Made by a program: the position numbers and the translations under genes | Notes under the pieces: generated by a model | Database searches by the model: none | Told to the model about the DNA's origin: nothing | The model's input: only the letters and a program-made list of their open reading frames with translations | NCBI GenBank assembly: GCA_013397845.1 | Contig: VZTG01005264.1 | Span: 124,001-188,000, forward strand | From: Melanocharis versteri | Taxonomy: Eukaryota > Chordata > Aves > Passeriformes > Melanocharitidae | Length of the DNA stretch: 64,000 nucleotides | Reading direction: 5' to 3' | Part shown: piece after piece, positions 13,001-25,599 of the stretch | Numbering within the stretch: position 1 is the stretch's first letter | How the letters are laid out: each line of letters begins with the position of its first letter

Positions 13001-16000
13001 CTACTGTAAAAATGAATAATGTGAACAAGTCAGGTGTCCTGGATACGACCAAAGATATTGCTCCACTAAGCAATAAAAAGGGTAATCATTTTACATCCAA
13101 GATCTTCCTCCTCAGTCTCCTAATTAGATCACTACCTTGCACTCAGACACATGTAGGAAAAGGCCATTTTTTAAATTGCTTCTCTTGGAACAAACAAGCC
13201 ACTTGGAGATGCAGGCAGAGGCAGCTGTAAACAGCAGGAAAAGGGGGCAAAGGGCTCACTTGGCTGAGGGATATTAATGGTTCATTGCTTGTAAATAGCC
13301 TTTTCCCCAGAGACCTCCCCATGCTCTGTGTATGCTCTCTGCACATGCTGGCAGCAAAGTGGAGGCTTTATTAAGAGAGTTACAAATAAGGTCAAATTCT
13401 TTTAGGAGCTTTTCAGAGTTCCCAAGGCATTCAAGGAGGGGTCCAGCTGTTTGCAGGGGTTTCCCATTACGGTCAGAGACACAAGTTTCAGCATGTTTCC
13501 AGTTAAAAGAGGATCCTGACAGACTTTCATTTTAACATGACAGGGATAGGATGGAGTTCTCCACCATAACTTTCTCTTCACAGATGCTAAGCACATTCAC
13601 ATAGATATTATGCAAAGAGAAAGCAGGCGTCTGCCATGGCATGGTATGTGAAGGGTGACTTGGGGATCTTTCATTACCCAAAAGCAGCACAGAACAGCTG
13701 GGTTAAGAGGCCTGCAACACCAGGATACCTCAGAAACAACTCGAGCACCCAAGGAAGAGTCCACGAAATTCACTTTATCTCCTCAACACTTCTACAGGAG
13801 TACAAGGTCTTGTTTTTCAAGGCAGAAACAACACAAATTGAATTGGCTCACCTTACATATGCAATGCTCTATTAGGCTGCCTCTCCTCCCCATCTTAGAC
13901 CTCAGTTCTTTAAAAGCTTCACCTGTAGAAGCTGTAGATTCCTAAATTCAATCCAAATGCGCATTTTGTCCACAGAAAGAAAAATGGAATCAAGTTTTCT
14001 GAACTGTTTTTCATTAGGAGAGGAAGAAAAGATAATCTTCACCACTTTTGGGGCAAGTATGACTTCACTCATCAAGTAGCTCAGGCTGTGTGGATATAAA
14101 TAATTGCTGCAAACTGGTGCAGGGCCTACTTCCCAGCAAAATGCCCTTTGCCAAGGCTCAGACTTGACACAAATCATCAGTCCCATGAAATTCAAACAGA
14201 ATAAATCTCCCATGTACAGAACATGGCTGGGTTCTGCCTTACAGGAACTGGATGTTGCTGCAAAGTCTGACTCATACGGTCATGTTTGTAAGATCAGCTC
14301 GTTGTGAACGTCTAGGATCAAAGGCTGCCACAGAGCAGCCCTCCCCACATTGCAGGGCTGTGGAAACGTGCAGGGAAATCTTCTCCAGCTAGCAAAAGCT
14401 TTGATTTATAAATTGTGATGTTTCCACCTGCTCCTGAAGGAACAGAGCTGCCTGCTGGGCTAGGCAGGCCCGTGAGAGGAGCACAGTTTCTGCAGCAGGC
14501 TGGGGGACCCTGCGTGCTGCTCCCACAATCACTCGTGGAGCTGGGAGCACAACCCGCTCCTGCCACTGCTGCAGCTGGAGGCAGGAAGCGGAGGTTTGCA
14601 GGGTGCTGTGGGGAAGCACAGCATGAATGTGCTTTTTGCCGATTTGGGTTGGAGGAGGATCCTACACCAGTTTCTCCTGTGGGGCCAAGAGAAGTGCAAA
14701 CTGCAGCCACAACCCACCTTCCCATTCCTGCATCACTGGAGCTCTGCCCCTCTGGGTCAGCTCACACACACAGATGAAGGGAAGGTCGTGATAAGCAGGG
14801 ACTGCCTCATGCCAAGGGGATCAGCGAGCTGTAGCTGCAGAAACCTGAACAACCACTCCCAAACATGACTGGGATTTAAGGGCTGGAGCATGGTGAATTG
14901 GGGATGACCATCTGCTAACTCCCAATTTTCTTGTAGTTAAGCTCACCCCCACCCCCATAATTCACTCAGGATTTCAGCATGCAAGGAAACATCAGCATCA
15001 ACAGCTATAGTCTGTCTTTCACCCTACACACACAGTGCCCAAATGCCTGGGGAAGCCTGGGGAAGTCACTGCTCCAGGGTGAGCTCCTCACATCTCCTCC
15101 CCAGCCCTGCAGGGCATGCAGCCAGCAGATGTTCCAGACACACTTCCCACCCTCCCTTTGCTGTTATGCAGGCAGGACAAACCGACTCCCACAGCACCCC
15201 GGGAGCACCAGACTGACTCAAGATACTTGAGACCCCAGCAATTCCAAACACGTGGATATTTGCTCCTGTCCGACAACTCGGTCATTTTTAGCATCAGTTC
15301 ACAGCTTAAAACCTTGAGCTGGATTTTAGCAGAAAGTTTCCTCAGCATTCCCACCCCTGCCTTGGCATTACACTGTCTTGTACTGAGCCGGATCACATCA
15401 GTAGTTCCACTTAGGAGCTGACACTTGAGGGAGGCCCTGCCTCATCCCAGCAGCAGACAGCACTCTAGGATCTGACACCTCATTTCCTTGGGCAAACATC
15501 CCAATTTGTGGAGCTCACAAGGCCAGTTTGAGAACAGCAGGGCATACAGGCACTGAAGATGCTATGGCATGTGCAGCCCTGCAGAACCCACGGCTCGTCC
15601 TCCCTGCCTGTGCCTCCTGTCCCATTTTCTGGTGCCACACACCCTGCTCTCAGCCAGTACAAGTTTCATGACTTTGCATCTGGACAAAGAAGAGTAAAAC
15701 TTTACATTTTGTAGCTTCACATACAGTTTTGCTTCATGCTGACACTGAAGAGCGGGTCCTGTGCTGGTGCCTTGTCCCTGGCAAGTGCCTGTTCCTGCTC
15801 CCTCAGCAAGGACAACAGAGTGGGGTGCTCAGGTCTGCTCCAGAAACCCATCCTGTTTTGCTGACTTGGCAAGTTCTCACCCAGCAGCCCGACCGCAGCA
15901 ACCAGTGCACAGACTCAGCCCATCCCAAACACCACACCAAAGAGGTCCAGGCTAACCTGTCACACACATCTGTTTTGGCTGCTGCTGCCTGCCAAGTGGG

Positions 16001-17073
16001 GGACTACAGGAACACATCCAGGAACACTGGTCACCTCAGGAGACCCTGAACAGCTCAGCTGTGCTACAAGTGCTCAGATTTTCACAGCTACAGAAGTGAG
16101 ACACTCATCACACTGCACAAATAACCTGACTGGCTTCATTCCACCTGTGGGTTTCTGCTGACACCCATCATCTGAGTATCATATTTCCAAGCACTCACTT
16201 GACATGCTTCCATTTGAACAGCATTTAACTCCTTAAGGGCACTGGATCAGCAGCTGTGAAGACAAAGATCCCCAGACACAGCTGAACAGATCCCAGGCAA
16301 TGGCACCAGATCAATCTTCCCTGTGCAGTGTCCCCTGAAGCCTTTCCCTCTCTGGAGACAATTCCTTTGGCAAACCAGTTTAATTCCTCTCAGCTCTGCA
16401 GAGAAGAATTACGAGGAATGCTGAGCACAGGATTTTGTATTGTGACTGTTGCTTTCTCTGCCACAGCCTAAAATATTCAAAGTTGTTCCACATTGGCTCA
16501 AGAACAGACAGTTCCAGTGAATGTTTTTGAATTATTTATCTTTAACTCATGACTGTAAGAGACTTTGATAGTCTGAGAGTACAGAAGATACTTGAAGGTA
16601 CTGTAAGCCAACCGTAACATGATGAAATTTAAAAACTTGTTTTCTGAATTTGCTCCCTTGCTTTAACTTCAGTAAAAGTTTAAATGCAATGTCAAGGCAT
16701 CAGTGGCTGCAGATGGTACATGACATCCCCAGATAATATGCTCCTCCATATTACAGGCAGAGGTTCAGTGTATGAACCACCACAAAGACAGAAAATTGAA
16801 CAAGAAATTCAAGCACCTTCAATCATACAATCAGATGAATCTGTGAAAAGCCTGTGGCTTGGTAACTCAGCTAGGACATCTGGCTGCCCCTCAGTTTGGT
16901 GCTCATGCTGAAGCTCACCGCTGGTTGACAAGGTACCACACATCAGGAGCACCACCGTGGCAGGTTGCATGTCCTGCTTTTCTAATCAGGATCTGTGCCA
17001 GCTCTGCCGTGATGACAGTGAATGAAATCACCCTGCCCACATCAGCACGTCATCAAGCCCTTCCCCTGCTTAC

Positions 17074-17226
17074 CAATCATGGGCATCCCCGGGTTTTGGT
17101 ACGGGCACTCCAGGCTGCCTCCTTGTGTCCTGCCAAAGATAGCAGAGTAAATGGCTATCACCATGCTCTTCTTACAGCTCAGCCTCAGCTTGTCATCTTC
17201 ACAGGCTACTTTGCTCTTGTATTCAT
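17074..17226 (-). CDS. EVA1C: EVA1C exon: first half of SUEL lectin domain 2
   Basis: This coding exon of 153 nt has no in-frame ATG start, so it was found by reading the reverse strand for splice sites. The acceptor is TTTCCTTCCAG and the donor is GTAAGC after ATG ATT G. Two bases finish the Asn codon begun in the previous exon, 50 codons follow, and one base carries over. The protein begins EYKSKVACEDDKLRLSCKK and continues through IYSAIFGR to LECPYQNPGMPMI. The pattern C-E-D then L-x-C then I-Y-S-A-x-x-G-R is the start of a second SUEL domain. Human EVA1C has a similar stretch (N-E-x-K, CED, LxLxC, IYSA). The usual YGR is FGR here. Three cysteines lie in this exon (VAC, LSC, LEC). Both junction phases fit the neighbouring exons exactly, which is strong support. 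Confidence 0.9.
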
Positions 17227-18476
17227 CTGGAAGGAAACAAACATGTAATTACTCAGCTGATCCAGAGGTGGGCTCCCAGCAGGGAGGGACCCTCTCACCT
17301 CCTCATGGGGTGAGCTTGGCAGAGACAGCAGTGGTTCTGGGCCCAGGGCTGCACCTCAGCTCCCAGCACAACCCCAGCCTTAGCACTGCATTTGCTACAG
17401 GAGCACTCATCTCTCCCATGACACATTCCCTCTCTGGCGTTATAAACACATTTAATGAACATATTTTAACCCAGCACGTGTCAGTTCTGTTAAATAGCCA
17501 GTAATTTCATTGTGCAGATCGATAAGTGAGCAGGCATGGCATTTGACTGTTTTCTACATGGTAATACGTCAAGGGAAGGTAAAAGCCCATCTTTAGGAAC
17601 CTATCATCTCATCCATGAGATAAAGCGATTTATGTGCCAAGCATTTATTCTACATCACAGCAGCTCAAATGCAAACATAATCATACTCCATGGCTTTTTT
17701 TTCACAGCAGTTCTTCCATGGCAGATCCAGTAGAAGTTACACTGAATTTGATAGTTATGGAAGCTGCTCCTGCCTGTTGCAAACAGATACGCAAAAGCTT
17801 GTCCCCAAATCCTTCTTGAAATGGGCACTCTTGCTCTTGTAAAGCTGGTACACACAGAACAACCACTCAGTTTACATCTCTCGAGAAGACTGGACGGTCA
17901 TTTCATAAGAAATCACGTGTCATTCCCTTGTCTTTACCATTATTATTTGGATTATGGGAACCTCTAGAGGTCCCAGCCTAGAATAGGCCCTTCTCATGTG
18001 CGCCTGCCAATACACCATGAAAAACAAACACTCTTTTGAAGAGCTGAATCTTTACAGCAGGACATTTACACGTGTGAAAGAAAGAGACTAAGAAAATGGA
18101 AGTGGCATAAAGAGATTTTAAAAACTGAAGTGGCATGTCTATGGACACCCCAGGCAATTCAGGGCACAGCCAGGAATATAAGCACAACCTGCCCAGCCTC
18201 TGTAGAGTGACCTTCCACTTGCTTATGTTATTTACCGTTTGAAATGAAGCCACAACAGCATCCAGATTGCTAAATGGGAAGGGTTTGTGACCCATGGTAA
18301 AATCCTAAGCATGATCATTCATTTCCTCTTGAATGCCTCTACTTGTACCAGGTCAAAGTGGTGCCATAGAGCACACGAGCATCAGTCAGTGCCTGGGGCT
18401 GTCCCTGGCACTGTGTCACTTACAGGCATAGAGATGATTTTTGTCCTTCCCTTACACGGTTCTCTGTGTCTAATAT

Positions 18477-18508
18477 CACACACACACACTCACACTCACA
18501 TATATATG
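18477..18508. repeat. CA-rich microsatellite running into TATA repeat
   Basis: An interrupted (CA)n tract with CT interruptions runs into a short (TA)n stretch. It is ordinary intronic simple sequence. Confidence 0.85.
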
Positions 18509-18702
18509 AGAACTTACGCAAAGTCCATATGCATAAAACTACTCAGCAACTGAGAACACTAGCTAATAATTAGTTTATAAGTTAATACTTAAGTCTTTAG
18601 ACCATGGCATGTAGCACTTAATGTGACATTTTTTACTGCATTGTAACTGTAGGTTCAAGAATAATTTTTCCTTATTGGAGATGGAGGGTAATATTTCCAA
18701 GT

Positions 18703-18780
18703 CGAATCATAGAAAAATTTGGGTTGGAAGACTTCTCAGGAGGTCATCTGGTTTAATCCATGCTCAAAGAAGGGCTAATT
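18703..18780 (-). mobile_element. CR1 LINE 3'-terminal fragment
   Basis: The plus strand reads GAATCATAGAAAAATTTGGG, then TTGGAAGACTTCTCAGGAGG and TCATCTGGTTTAATCC. This is the reverse complement of the CR1 3' end. The copy is short and degraded. Confidence 0.75.
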
Positions 18781-19365
18781 TCTACCTTAGATTAATTTTT
18801 TTCAGAAGAAACTGCATGGAGAAAACATTATACCAAAACAGGGGCATGCTGATTTGAAAGAAACATCATCTGAGAACAAAATGACTCTTCATGCTCAACT
18901 TGGAAATTGCTATTTGAAGCCAAAAAATAACCTCCTCAAAATAGCCAATTACCTGGTGATGAGAGCATCATCTGGAATGTGAAAAGCCTGGTCCTAACCT
19001 TCACAGTCCAGCTGAGAAGCTTAACCTTGGACCCTATTCCAGTACATCATTTTCCTTCACACCCTGCTACCTTTTTACAAAAATCTCTGAACATTTCCAG
19101 GTTTTATCCCACTGCAGAGAAACTTTCAAGCCTCTAAAATATTTAGTGAGTGTGAAAACACTTTCTGATCTGTCTCTCTAGATAAAGACACAAGGCCTCA
19201 CTCATTCATGGGAGAGTCTGTGCAAAGAGCAGACATCCCTCAGCAGTAGCTACAGGGATAAACCCATGACCAGCTGAGTGTATAAAACAATGGCAGGAAT
19301 CAGAAACAGAAACTCTTTGCACCTTCAGAATAGTAAAGAGAGAGAAACCTCATATACCTGTGAAG

Positions 19366-19460
19366 ACTCAATGGTGGACTTGATAGTGTCAGGTTAATTG
19401 TTAGACTTGATGATTTTAGAGTGCTTTTCTAAACCAAATAGTTCTATTATTCTATGACCA
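19366..19460 (+). mobile_element. CR1 LINE 3'-terminal fragment
   Basis: GGTGGACTTGATAGTGTCAGG, then GTTAGACTTGATGATTTTAG and a tail ending TTCTATTATTCTATGA, correspond to the last 95 bases or so of a CR1 subfamily. Confidence 0.82.
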
Positions 19461-20179
19461 TTTTATCTATGTAGGTATTTCACTCACAATCACCATGAAA
19501 GCATCTGAAAGATACATTGAACACACCAAGGGCTTTCATCTTCACCTATAATTGTTTCCCATAGGAATTTTGTTTCTTCTGTGAGGGAAATTAAATCAAA
19601 GCTTTAACCTGCCTATACCATAGAAAACTTAACAGAGTATAATAAAATCTTTTCAACTTAACAGAATTTCTTTTTTCCTTAGGGGAAAAAACATGGATTC
19701 CAGCTAAAAGCACAAAGACACAAACTCTCCAACAGGACATGCTATACATAATTTACGTTAAACCACTGTCACAGAAAAGAATACTTGTGATTGGCTGAAG
19801 TGGTTGAAAAATTAAATAGGTGATTAAGTTTAGAAAAAGAACAATTTCGAACTCTCTAAGGAGAGGGTCCACTGTGAAGATCTTATTTCTTACAAGACAC
19901 TAACTCAATTTCCTCTTTCAATTTGGTTATTATTAGCTACATCTCCCAATTAACTAGTATAACTGATTGCTCAACCACACATCCTGTGGTCTCATTTAAG
20001 GTCCTTAGAATATTTATTAAATTCTGCTGACCATTCAAAGTCAGGGCTTGTCATCTGGAAACTTGCCTGGGATTTAAACACAGAGAATACTGCCTTGAGC
20101 ACAGTAAACACTAGGATGGGCAGACATCAGCACCTTTGCTGAAGATCAGTCCAGCAGTCATGAGACAATCAACAACAAC

Positions 20180-20518
20180 TTGCTCCAGTTCCTAAAGGGG
20201 CTACAGGAGAGCTAGAGAGGGACTTTTCACAAGGACATGCGGTGATAGGACAAGGGGGAATGGCCTTAAGCTGGAGGAAGGCATGTTTATGTAGGATATT
20301 AGGAAGAAATTATTTACTGTGAGAGTAGTGAGGAACTGGAATAGAGGAGTTGTGGCTGCCCCTGAATCCCTGGAAGTGTTCAAGGGCAGGTTGGATAGGG
20401 CTGTAGGCAACCTGGGATAGTGGAAGGTGTCCCTGCCCACGGCAGGTGGGTTGGAATGAGATGGGCTTTAAAGTCCTTTCCAACCCAAACTCCTCTATGA
20501 TTCCATGATCCTATGAAC
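20180..20518 (+). mobile_element. CR1 LINE 3' fragment (about 340 bp)
   Basis: The copy starts at TGCTCCAGTTCCTAAAGGGG and runs through TAGGATATTAGGAAGAAATT, CCTGGAAGTGTTCAAGGGC and GGTGTCCCTGCCCACGGCAG to a TCTATGATTCCATGATCC tail. It is well preserved, non-coding 3' sequence. The 203-codon frame beginning at 20562 starts just outside it. Confidence 0.92.
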
Positions 20519-22871
20519 AACAAAACACTGCCTCTCACGCTCACGGTTTTTACCCTCATAGATGCACTGGGAAGTTGTGTTCAGGGCTTATGGGGAAAGC
20601 TGCCTGATGGAAAGCTCCAGAAATCAGGCTGGGGAGGTGAACCTGAGTGCACATTCCTTGGAACAAGGGGAGTTTGTGGGTGATGCATTCCTGGCACACT
20701 GCAGTGGAGTAAGAGGGTGTGCCACCCGAAACAGGTGTCACCTCACTGTCACTGATTTCTGCCCCAGGAAACACCTCCTGCAGCTGCCAGTTCCAAAGGC
20801 TCTGGCTGAGTCCAAACTGGTTAGGGCTGCAGTTGCCTGGGCAGGCACAGAGAGAAGACACTGGTTTCTTAAAAGGAAGGAAAAAAGAAAGCATGAAATG
20901 CACAGTAGTACTTCAGTCTCCCAAAAGGTTCCCTTGAGCTTGATCCCTGGAAAACAGGGAGTCTCGGTGTTTCTGGGCAACCTGATAGAAATCTGCATAA
21001 ACAAACAGATAGAAAGTGATGCTATGGAGGACATAAGTCCCTGGAAGTATTTTGTACTTCATAGCATTATCACCTCCATTTTGGCCAGGATGAACCCAAG
21101 CTGGACACCGATGCCTCCCAGGCACTGGATGACAGTAAGGACTGTGACTGATATTAAAAAAATACTGAGCTAAGCATCGTCCATATATTTACTGGTACTT
21201 CACCCCATAATAGCCTTACATAAATATTGAAAAGAACTGAGGCAGCGTAAGTGACATAAGAGAGCTGGGACTGGGAACAAAAATGCATTTTTCTCTCTCA
21301 CTCTCCCAGGCAGAACTGGCCTCCTACAGATCACTCACAATCTGGTCCTAAGCCTGCTCTAACTGTTACAGTCTGGATATAATTCAGGCCAAATGCAAAC
21401 ATTTGTATTAGTGGGTTTCATGTTTCACCCTGAAAAATGAAACACGCCTAAATGGCCTCGGAAAGGTGGCAGTGATATTCAGCAAATGGCTTGCTCCACT
21501 CTAATCCCCCATGCAGTCATTTGTAGGGCAACAGAGATTTACCATGATTAAGATATTTGCTAAGGATAATATCCCTTTTATTACTGCCTGGTTTCAGAGA
21601 CACTGGCTTAAATATAACTCAGTAGAGAGAACCCAAGGAGGGAACAGCTGCAGGCTTTTCTAGACACATTTTTAAAGGTCATTATATGACACAATTGTAA
21701 CTTAGCTCAAACAATTACAGGAAAACAATTATAAATGTTTCTAATAGAAAAATGGTCTCTCTCAAACAGTAAAGTCAATAAGATGACCTTTTGTAATTAT
21801 TGGATGTGTACAATAATATTAACCTGTATGACCAATAGTAAGTACATTTATCCAGTATCTTAAGAACATTTTCACTGATGGCTTACAAGGATTTTCTGAA
21901 TGATCATGATTTGGAAGCTCAAAACTAAATGTCAATTGCCTCAATCTCTGCAAGACATTAGACATAAAAGCTCCTAAAGAGATTTTGCTTCTAACAAAAT
22001 GATGAAATGCATTAATGCCAGAGGTTCATCTTGCCTAAAATTATATTTTTGAACAGAACTTGTGGAAAAAATTATGAAATTTTGCTAATCAAAGTATTCA
22101 TACTTCACATAATCAGTGGATAATAGCTGACCCTATTTCCCAGATCAAAGAGCTGGAAATACATGTAAAGAGAAATCTGTTTTCTTCACAAAATCCTAAA
22201 GGACTTAACTCTTAGAATTGAGGATCTGAGCGAAGAAAGTGAATTTGTAGGAAACAGGCTTTTGCCCAATTCCTTATCAGGTCAGGATCGTTTCCCAAAG
22301 AAGACTTTCTTATCTAGGTTAAAACTGTTAAATTAATGTGACTGCGCCCAAGATGTCACTTCAGAACCAAACTGGACTCCATCTTAGCCAGTAATTTCTC
22401 TTTAACCCAATTTTTGCCTTGCTCACCTTCATCCCAGCTTTGTTATATGTTCCTCTTCATGCCATCCAAACCAAAGAACGTTTCTTGCCTTGAAACTCAT
22501 AACTCTTCATTATATCCACCCATTCCACCATCACCTAATTCCCTTCAGCTGATAAATGACTATATTTAACTAATGGGTGGTGTGCTGGTCTGTGAAAAAG
22601 GGCATAGAGAGATCTCTCTTCCCCACTCAGCCACTCTCTCCACAAGAACTGTGGTAATGGTGGGTACACCTCCAATGCTTCCTGTCACTCTTCCCTCCTC
22701 CAGCTCCTACTGCACCCGTCAGGCATGGATTGGTTGTAAAGTGGAACAGCTGAGATACACAAGTGGGATACACAGCCTTGTAGCCACCAGTTAACATTCT
22801 ACAAACCCCCATGTTCAGACCAGAGTCAACTAGAGCAGCAGGTGACTGAGGGCCATATCCATTCAAGTTTT

Positions 22872-22936
22872 TAACACCTGCAAGGATTGAGACTTCACAA
22901 CTTCCTTGGGCAAGTTGTTCCAGAGATCCTGTTAGT
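22872..22936 (-). mobile_element. Possible very old CR1 fragment
   Basis: CACCTGCAAGGATTGAGACTT and CTTCCTTGGGCAAGTTGTTCC resemble the reversed CR1 block meaning GGAACAG..TGCCC..AGGTGGTGGA. Only about 65 bases are recognisable and neither end is clear. Confidence 0.4.
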
Positions 22937-23523
22937 CATGTGAGAGATGAGTATAGTGAGTTCCTGTTTCCATCTCTTCTGTGGGAGCTAGGAAAATGAG
23001 TTTCCAGGACAGGAAACCTATTAAACACTAGGACAGACACCTCTATGCAGCATCCTTGAATAAGAGTGCTGTGCACAGGACTGCCTGTGAACAGCTCATC
23101 TTGGAGATATCCATCCAGTACCCTTACTAGTAACCTGTGACCCCTGTTTTTATACTTTCTTTTCCTCCACAATCAGCTAATTTCTAGGAACTTCTATAAA
23201 ATATAGAGAATATTTTTAGGGGTAAGTAGAAATAAGTCCATCCTCCCAAAATTAAAATAAGGGAGTGTATCTCAAAGCAGTGAGAGCAAAGGTGTCTTCG
23301 ACAGCATTCACTGCTACTACACCCTGCAGAGAAGATAATTTTATTAAAAGAGTATTTTCCAGTTGATGCACCCCTTCAAACCTTTTCCCCATGCTTCTAT
23401 TCCTATGTTATATATTTACTTACTTTTCATTTCAAGCAAGCATTTATTATTTTGGTATTTTATCCTCTTTTGTTCTTTGAAAGATATAAGCAGGTTCTGT
23501 TCTTCAAGACCCTGAATGTAAAT

Positions 23524-23838
23524 CACAGATTCATAGATTCCTAAAAGGGTTTGGCTTGGAAGGCACCCTAAAGATCATCCCATTCCAACCCCCTGCCATG
23601 GGCAGGGACACCTTCCACTAGACCAAGTTGCTCACAGCCCTGTCCAATCTGGCCTTGAACACTTCCAGGGATGGGGCAGCCACAGCTTCTCTGGGCAACC
23701 TGTGCCAGTGTCTCGACACACCCAGTGTGAAGGATTTCTTCCCAATATCCAATCTAAATCTACCCTCCTTTAAAGAGTAGATTTGGATTAGATATTTGGT
23801 TTAAAGCCATTCCTGCTCATCCTGTCAGGGGAGAAGTC
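23524..23838 (-). mobile_element. CR1 LINE 3' fragment with internal inverted micro-duplication
   Basis: The plus strand carries the reversed CR1 3' end: GATTCATAGATTCCTAAAAGG, then CCCCCTGCCATGGGCAGGGA, CCTTCCACTAGACCAAGTTG, GGGATGGGGCAGCCACAGC and GGATTTCTTCCCAATATCCA. It resumes with TTTAAAGCCATTCCTGCTCA. Between the last two blocks an extra piece (about 23777-23799) repeats the preceding TATCCAATCTAAATCTAC block in inverted orientation. Confidence 0.92.
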
Positions 23839-25541
23839 AACAAAGATCAGAAGTTTCTCCCAATGACAAAAGCCTACTATTTAGACCAGTTCACATTGCT
23901 ATGGCTCCTTGCTTTTTTGTTTTCTTCCAATTTCACTTATGACATGCACTACGTATCCTGAGTTCCAGAGCTTCCTCCTAACCCATGCGACCGTGCTACT
24001 AATGAGAACTTTCCATTCATATCAGGATTTGAGTAAATCCCTATCAATCCAGTCAGCATTCCCTTAGGCAGGGTTGGGTGGAGGAAACCTTTCCAGGACA
24101 GCAAAGGTCTCCAGAGCCTCGAGTACAGCCCTCGCTATCACTCCCCCACAAGCATTTTACTATGGGCTACCTGGTGACTCCCTCATTTCAAAGGAATCTA
24201 AAAAGGATTTTACCTTTAATTTGGAGCATAAAAAAAAAGTTAGAGTGTCACAAATTCATACATTTGCATGGAAATATCTTTTAACATTATTTCAGTTCAA
24301 TTTTCCCTTGAGAAACTTTTTGTGAAGATGGTCTGATTTAATTTTTAAGAACTGACGTTTGCCACCCTCGGCAGCCTGGCATGCACTGCTTACTTCTACA
24401 GGAGATGATCCGAAACTCTGAAAGATACAATTCAGATGACAGTCCAGAATTATATTAAATAGGCAGCCTGCCAACTTCAAAAGTACCCTGAAAACTCAAG
24501 AGTGCCAAGTTTTGGAGGTCTGAAACCCTTTTGACAAGTAAGAAGATTGTTCTTTGCAAACGACCTTGTCAGATTCCTTTAAAATTACACTCCTGATGCA
24601 CCCATCCAATTTGCAGTGTTTAAAAGGCACCTCTCCCCACTGTCACTTTCATTAGTCTGAAGTAGTTGTCCTTTTATATTCTGCTGTGAAAAGGCTGGCA
24701 GTGCTGCAAATTAACTGCTACATTTCGTTTCCAAAGTAGAGTTCAGATGCACCTAGTTACACTTTCCCGTTGGACAAAGAGAGGTATATGGTTATCTAAG
24801 GAGGAAAAAAAGGGAAAAATATCAAAATATGTGCACTAGACTGTGAGATGGGACTTATAAATAACACCTGGAAGCCCAGGACAAATTTAATTATCTTCCT
24901 ATTTCTTCCATTAATGAAACTGGGCTGATTTTCTGAAGCAGCTGTGACTTACTGGTGCTCTGCTGCCTGAGCCTCTGCCTCACCATTTGATAGTCCTGCT
25001 TCCAAGGACCTGCTGGCTAAAGTTCAGTGAAATTTGACAGAAACACTGAGATGACAAATGTAGTGAAGTCCCTGTACATTTTTTAAGAACTGGTAGCCAA
25101 TTTCAGAAGAGAGTCAAACCAGTGCCAAAGCTGGTTGTAATCGTTGCACTGTCCCACCAGTCAACCAGCATGGATTTATGGCCTGTAAACCAGCCAACTA
25201 ATAAACTGTAAACTGTAAACTTGGCCAGCTATCATGGACCTAAATCTGGACTAGCTACACCACAGGAGGCAACATGGGAAGCACGGCCAAAACTTTGGTA
25301 CTCCAATGAAAAGAAGGCAGAGATGCACCAAGGAAAAGTAACTTAAAGATATATAACAAAAAAGGCTTCATTAGCACCACTGCTCAGAGCAGTTTTGTTC
25401 TGCTCCTCCAGTGATTGTACAAATTTGGAGTAATGCTGCTTAAAGTTATTATTAAAATAGCTGAAAGGGAGAACTTAGTCTTATATCATTAAAACAGTCT
25501 TCTCCAGACGTTAAAATAATGGTGATAATAATTCTGACACA

Positions 25542-25599
25542 GAATTATTAGAACATTAAACATTATTATTAGAATTATTAGAATTATTAGAACATTAAA
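25542..25599. repeat. AT-rich direct repeat
   Basis: The 19-bp sequence GAATTATTAGAACATTAAA occurs exactly at 25542-25560 and 25581-25599. An extra GAATTATTA lies between, at 25572-25580. It is a small local tandem array. Confidence 0.9.

Larger units (their letters stand above)
2793..17073 (-). other. EVA1C: Intron between the two halves of lectin domain 2 (about 14.3 kb)
   Basis: This is intronic DNA bounded by the GTAAGC donor next to 17074 and the polypyrimidine TTTTCTCTTTTAG acceptor next to 2792. Apart from three CR1 fragments (about 4528, 5118 and 6960) it is largely unique and moderately AT-rich. No second gene, processed pseudogene or RNA gene was recognised. 14430-14720 is locally GC-richer with few CpG. 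9890-11700 is AT-rich. Confidence 0.75.

Noticed and set aside
14389..14777. Overlapping frames of 76-135 codons on both strands near 14.5 kb
   Set aside because: GC-rich intronic sequence gives few stops in every frame; no splice-compatible exon or domain found.
20562..21173. A 203-codon plus-strand frame, the longest in the window
   Set aside because: It starts about 45 bases after a CR1 tail, shows no recognisable domain or signal, and has low-complexity runs (KRKEKRK). It looks like a chance frame in an intron.
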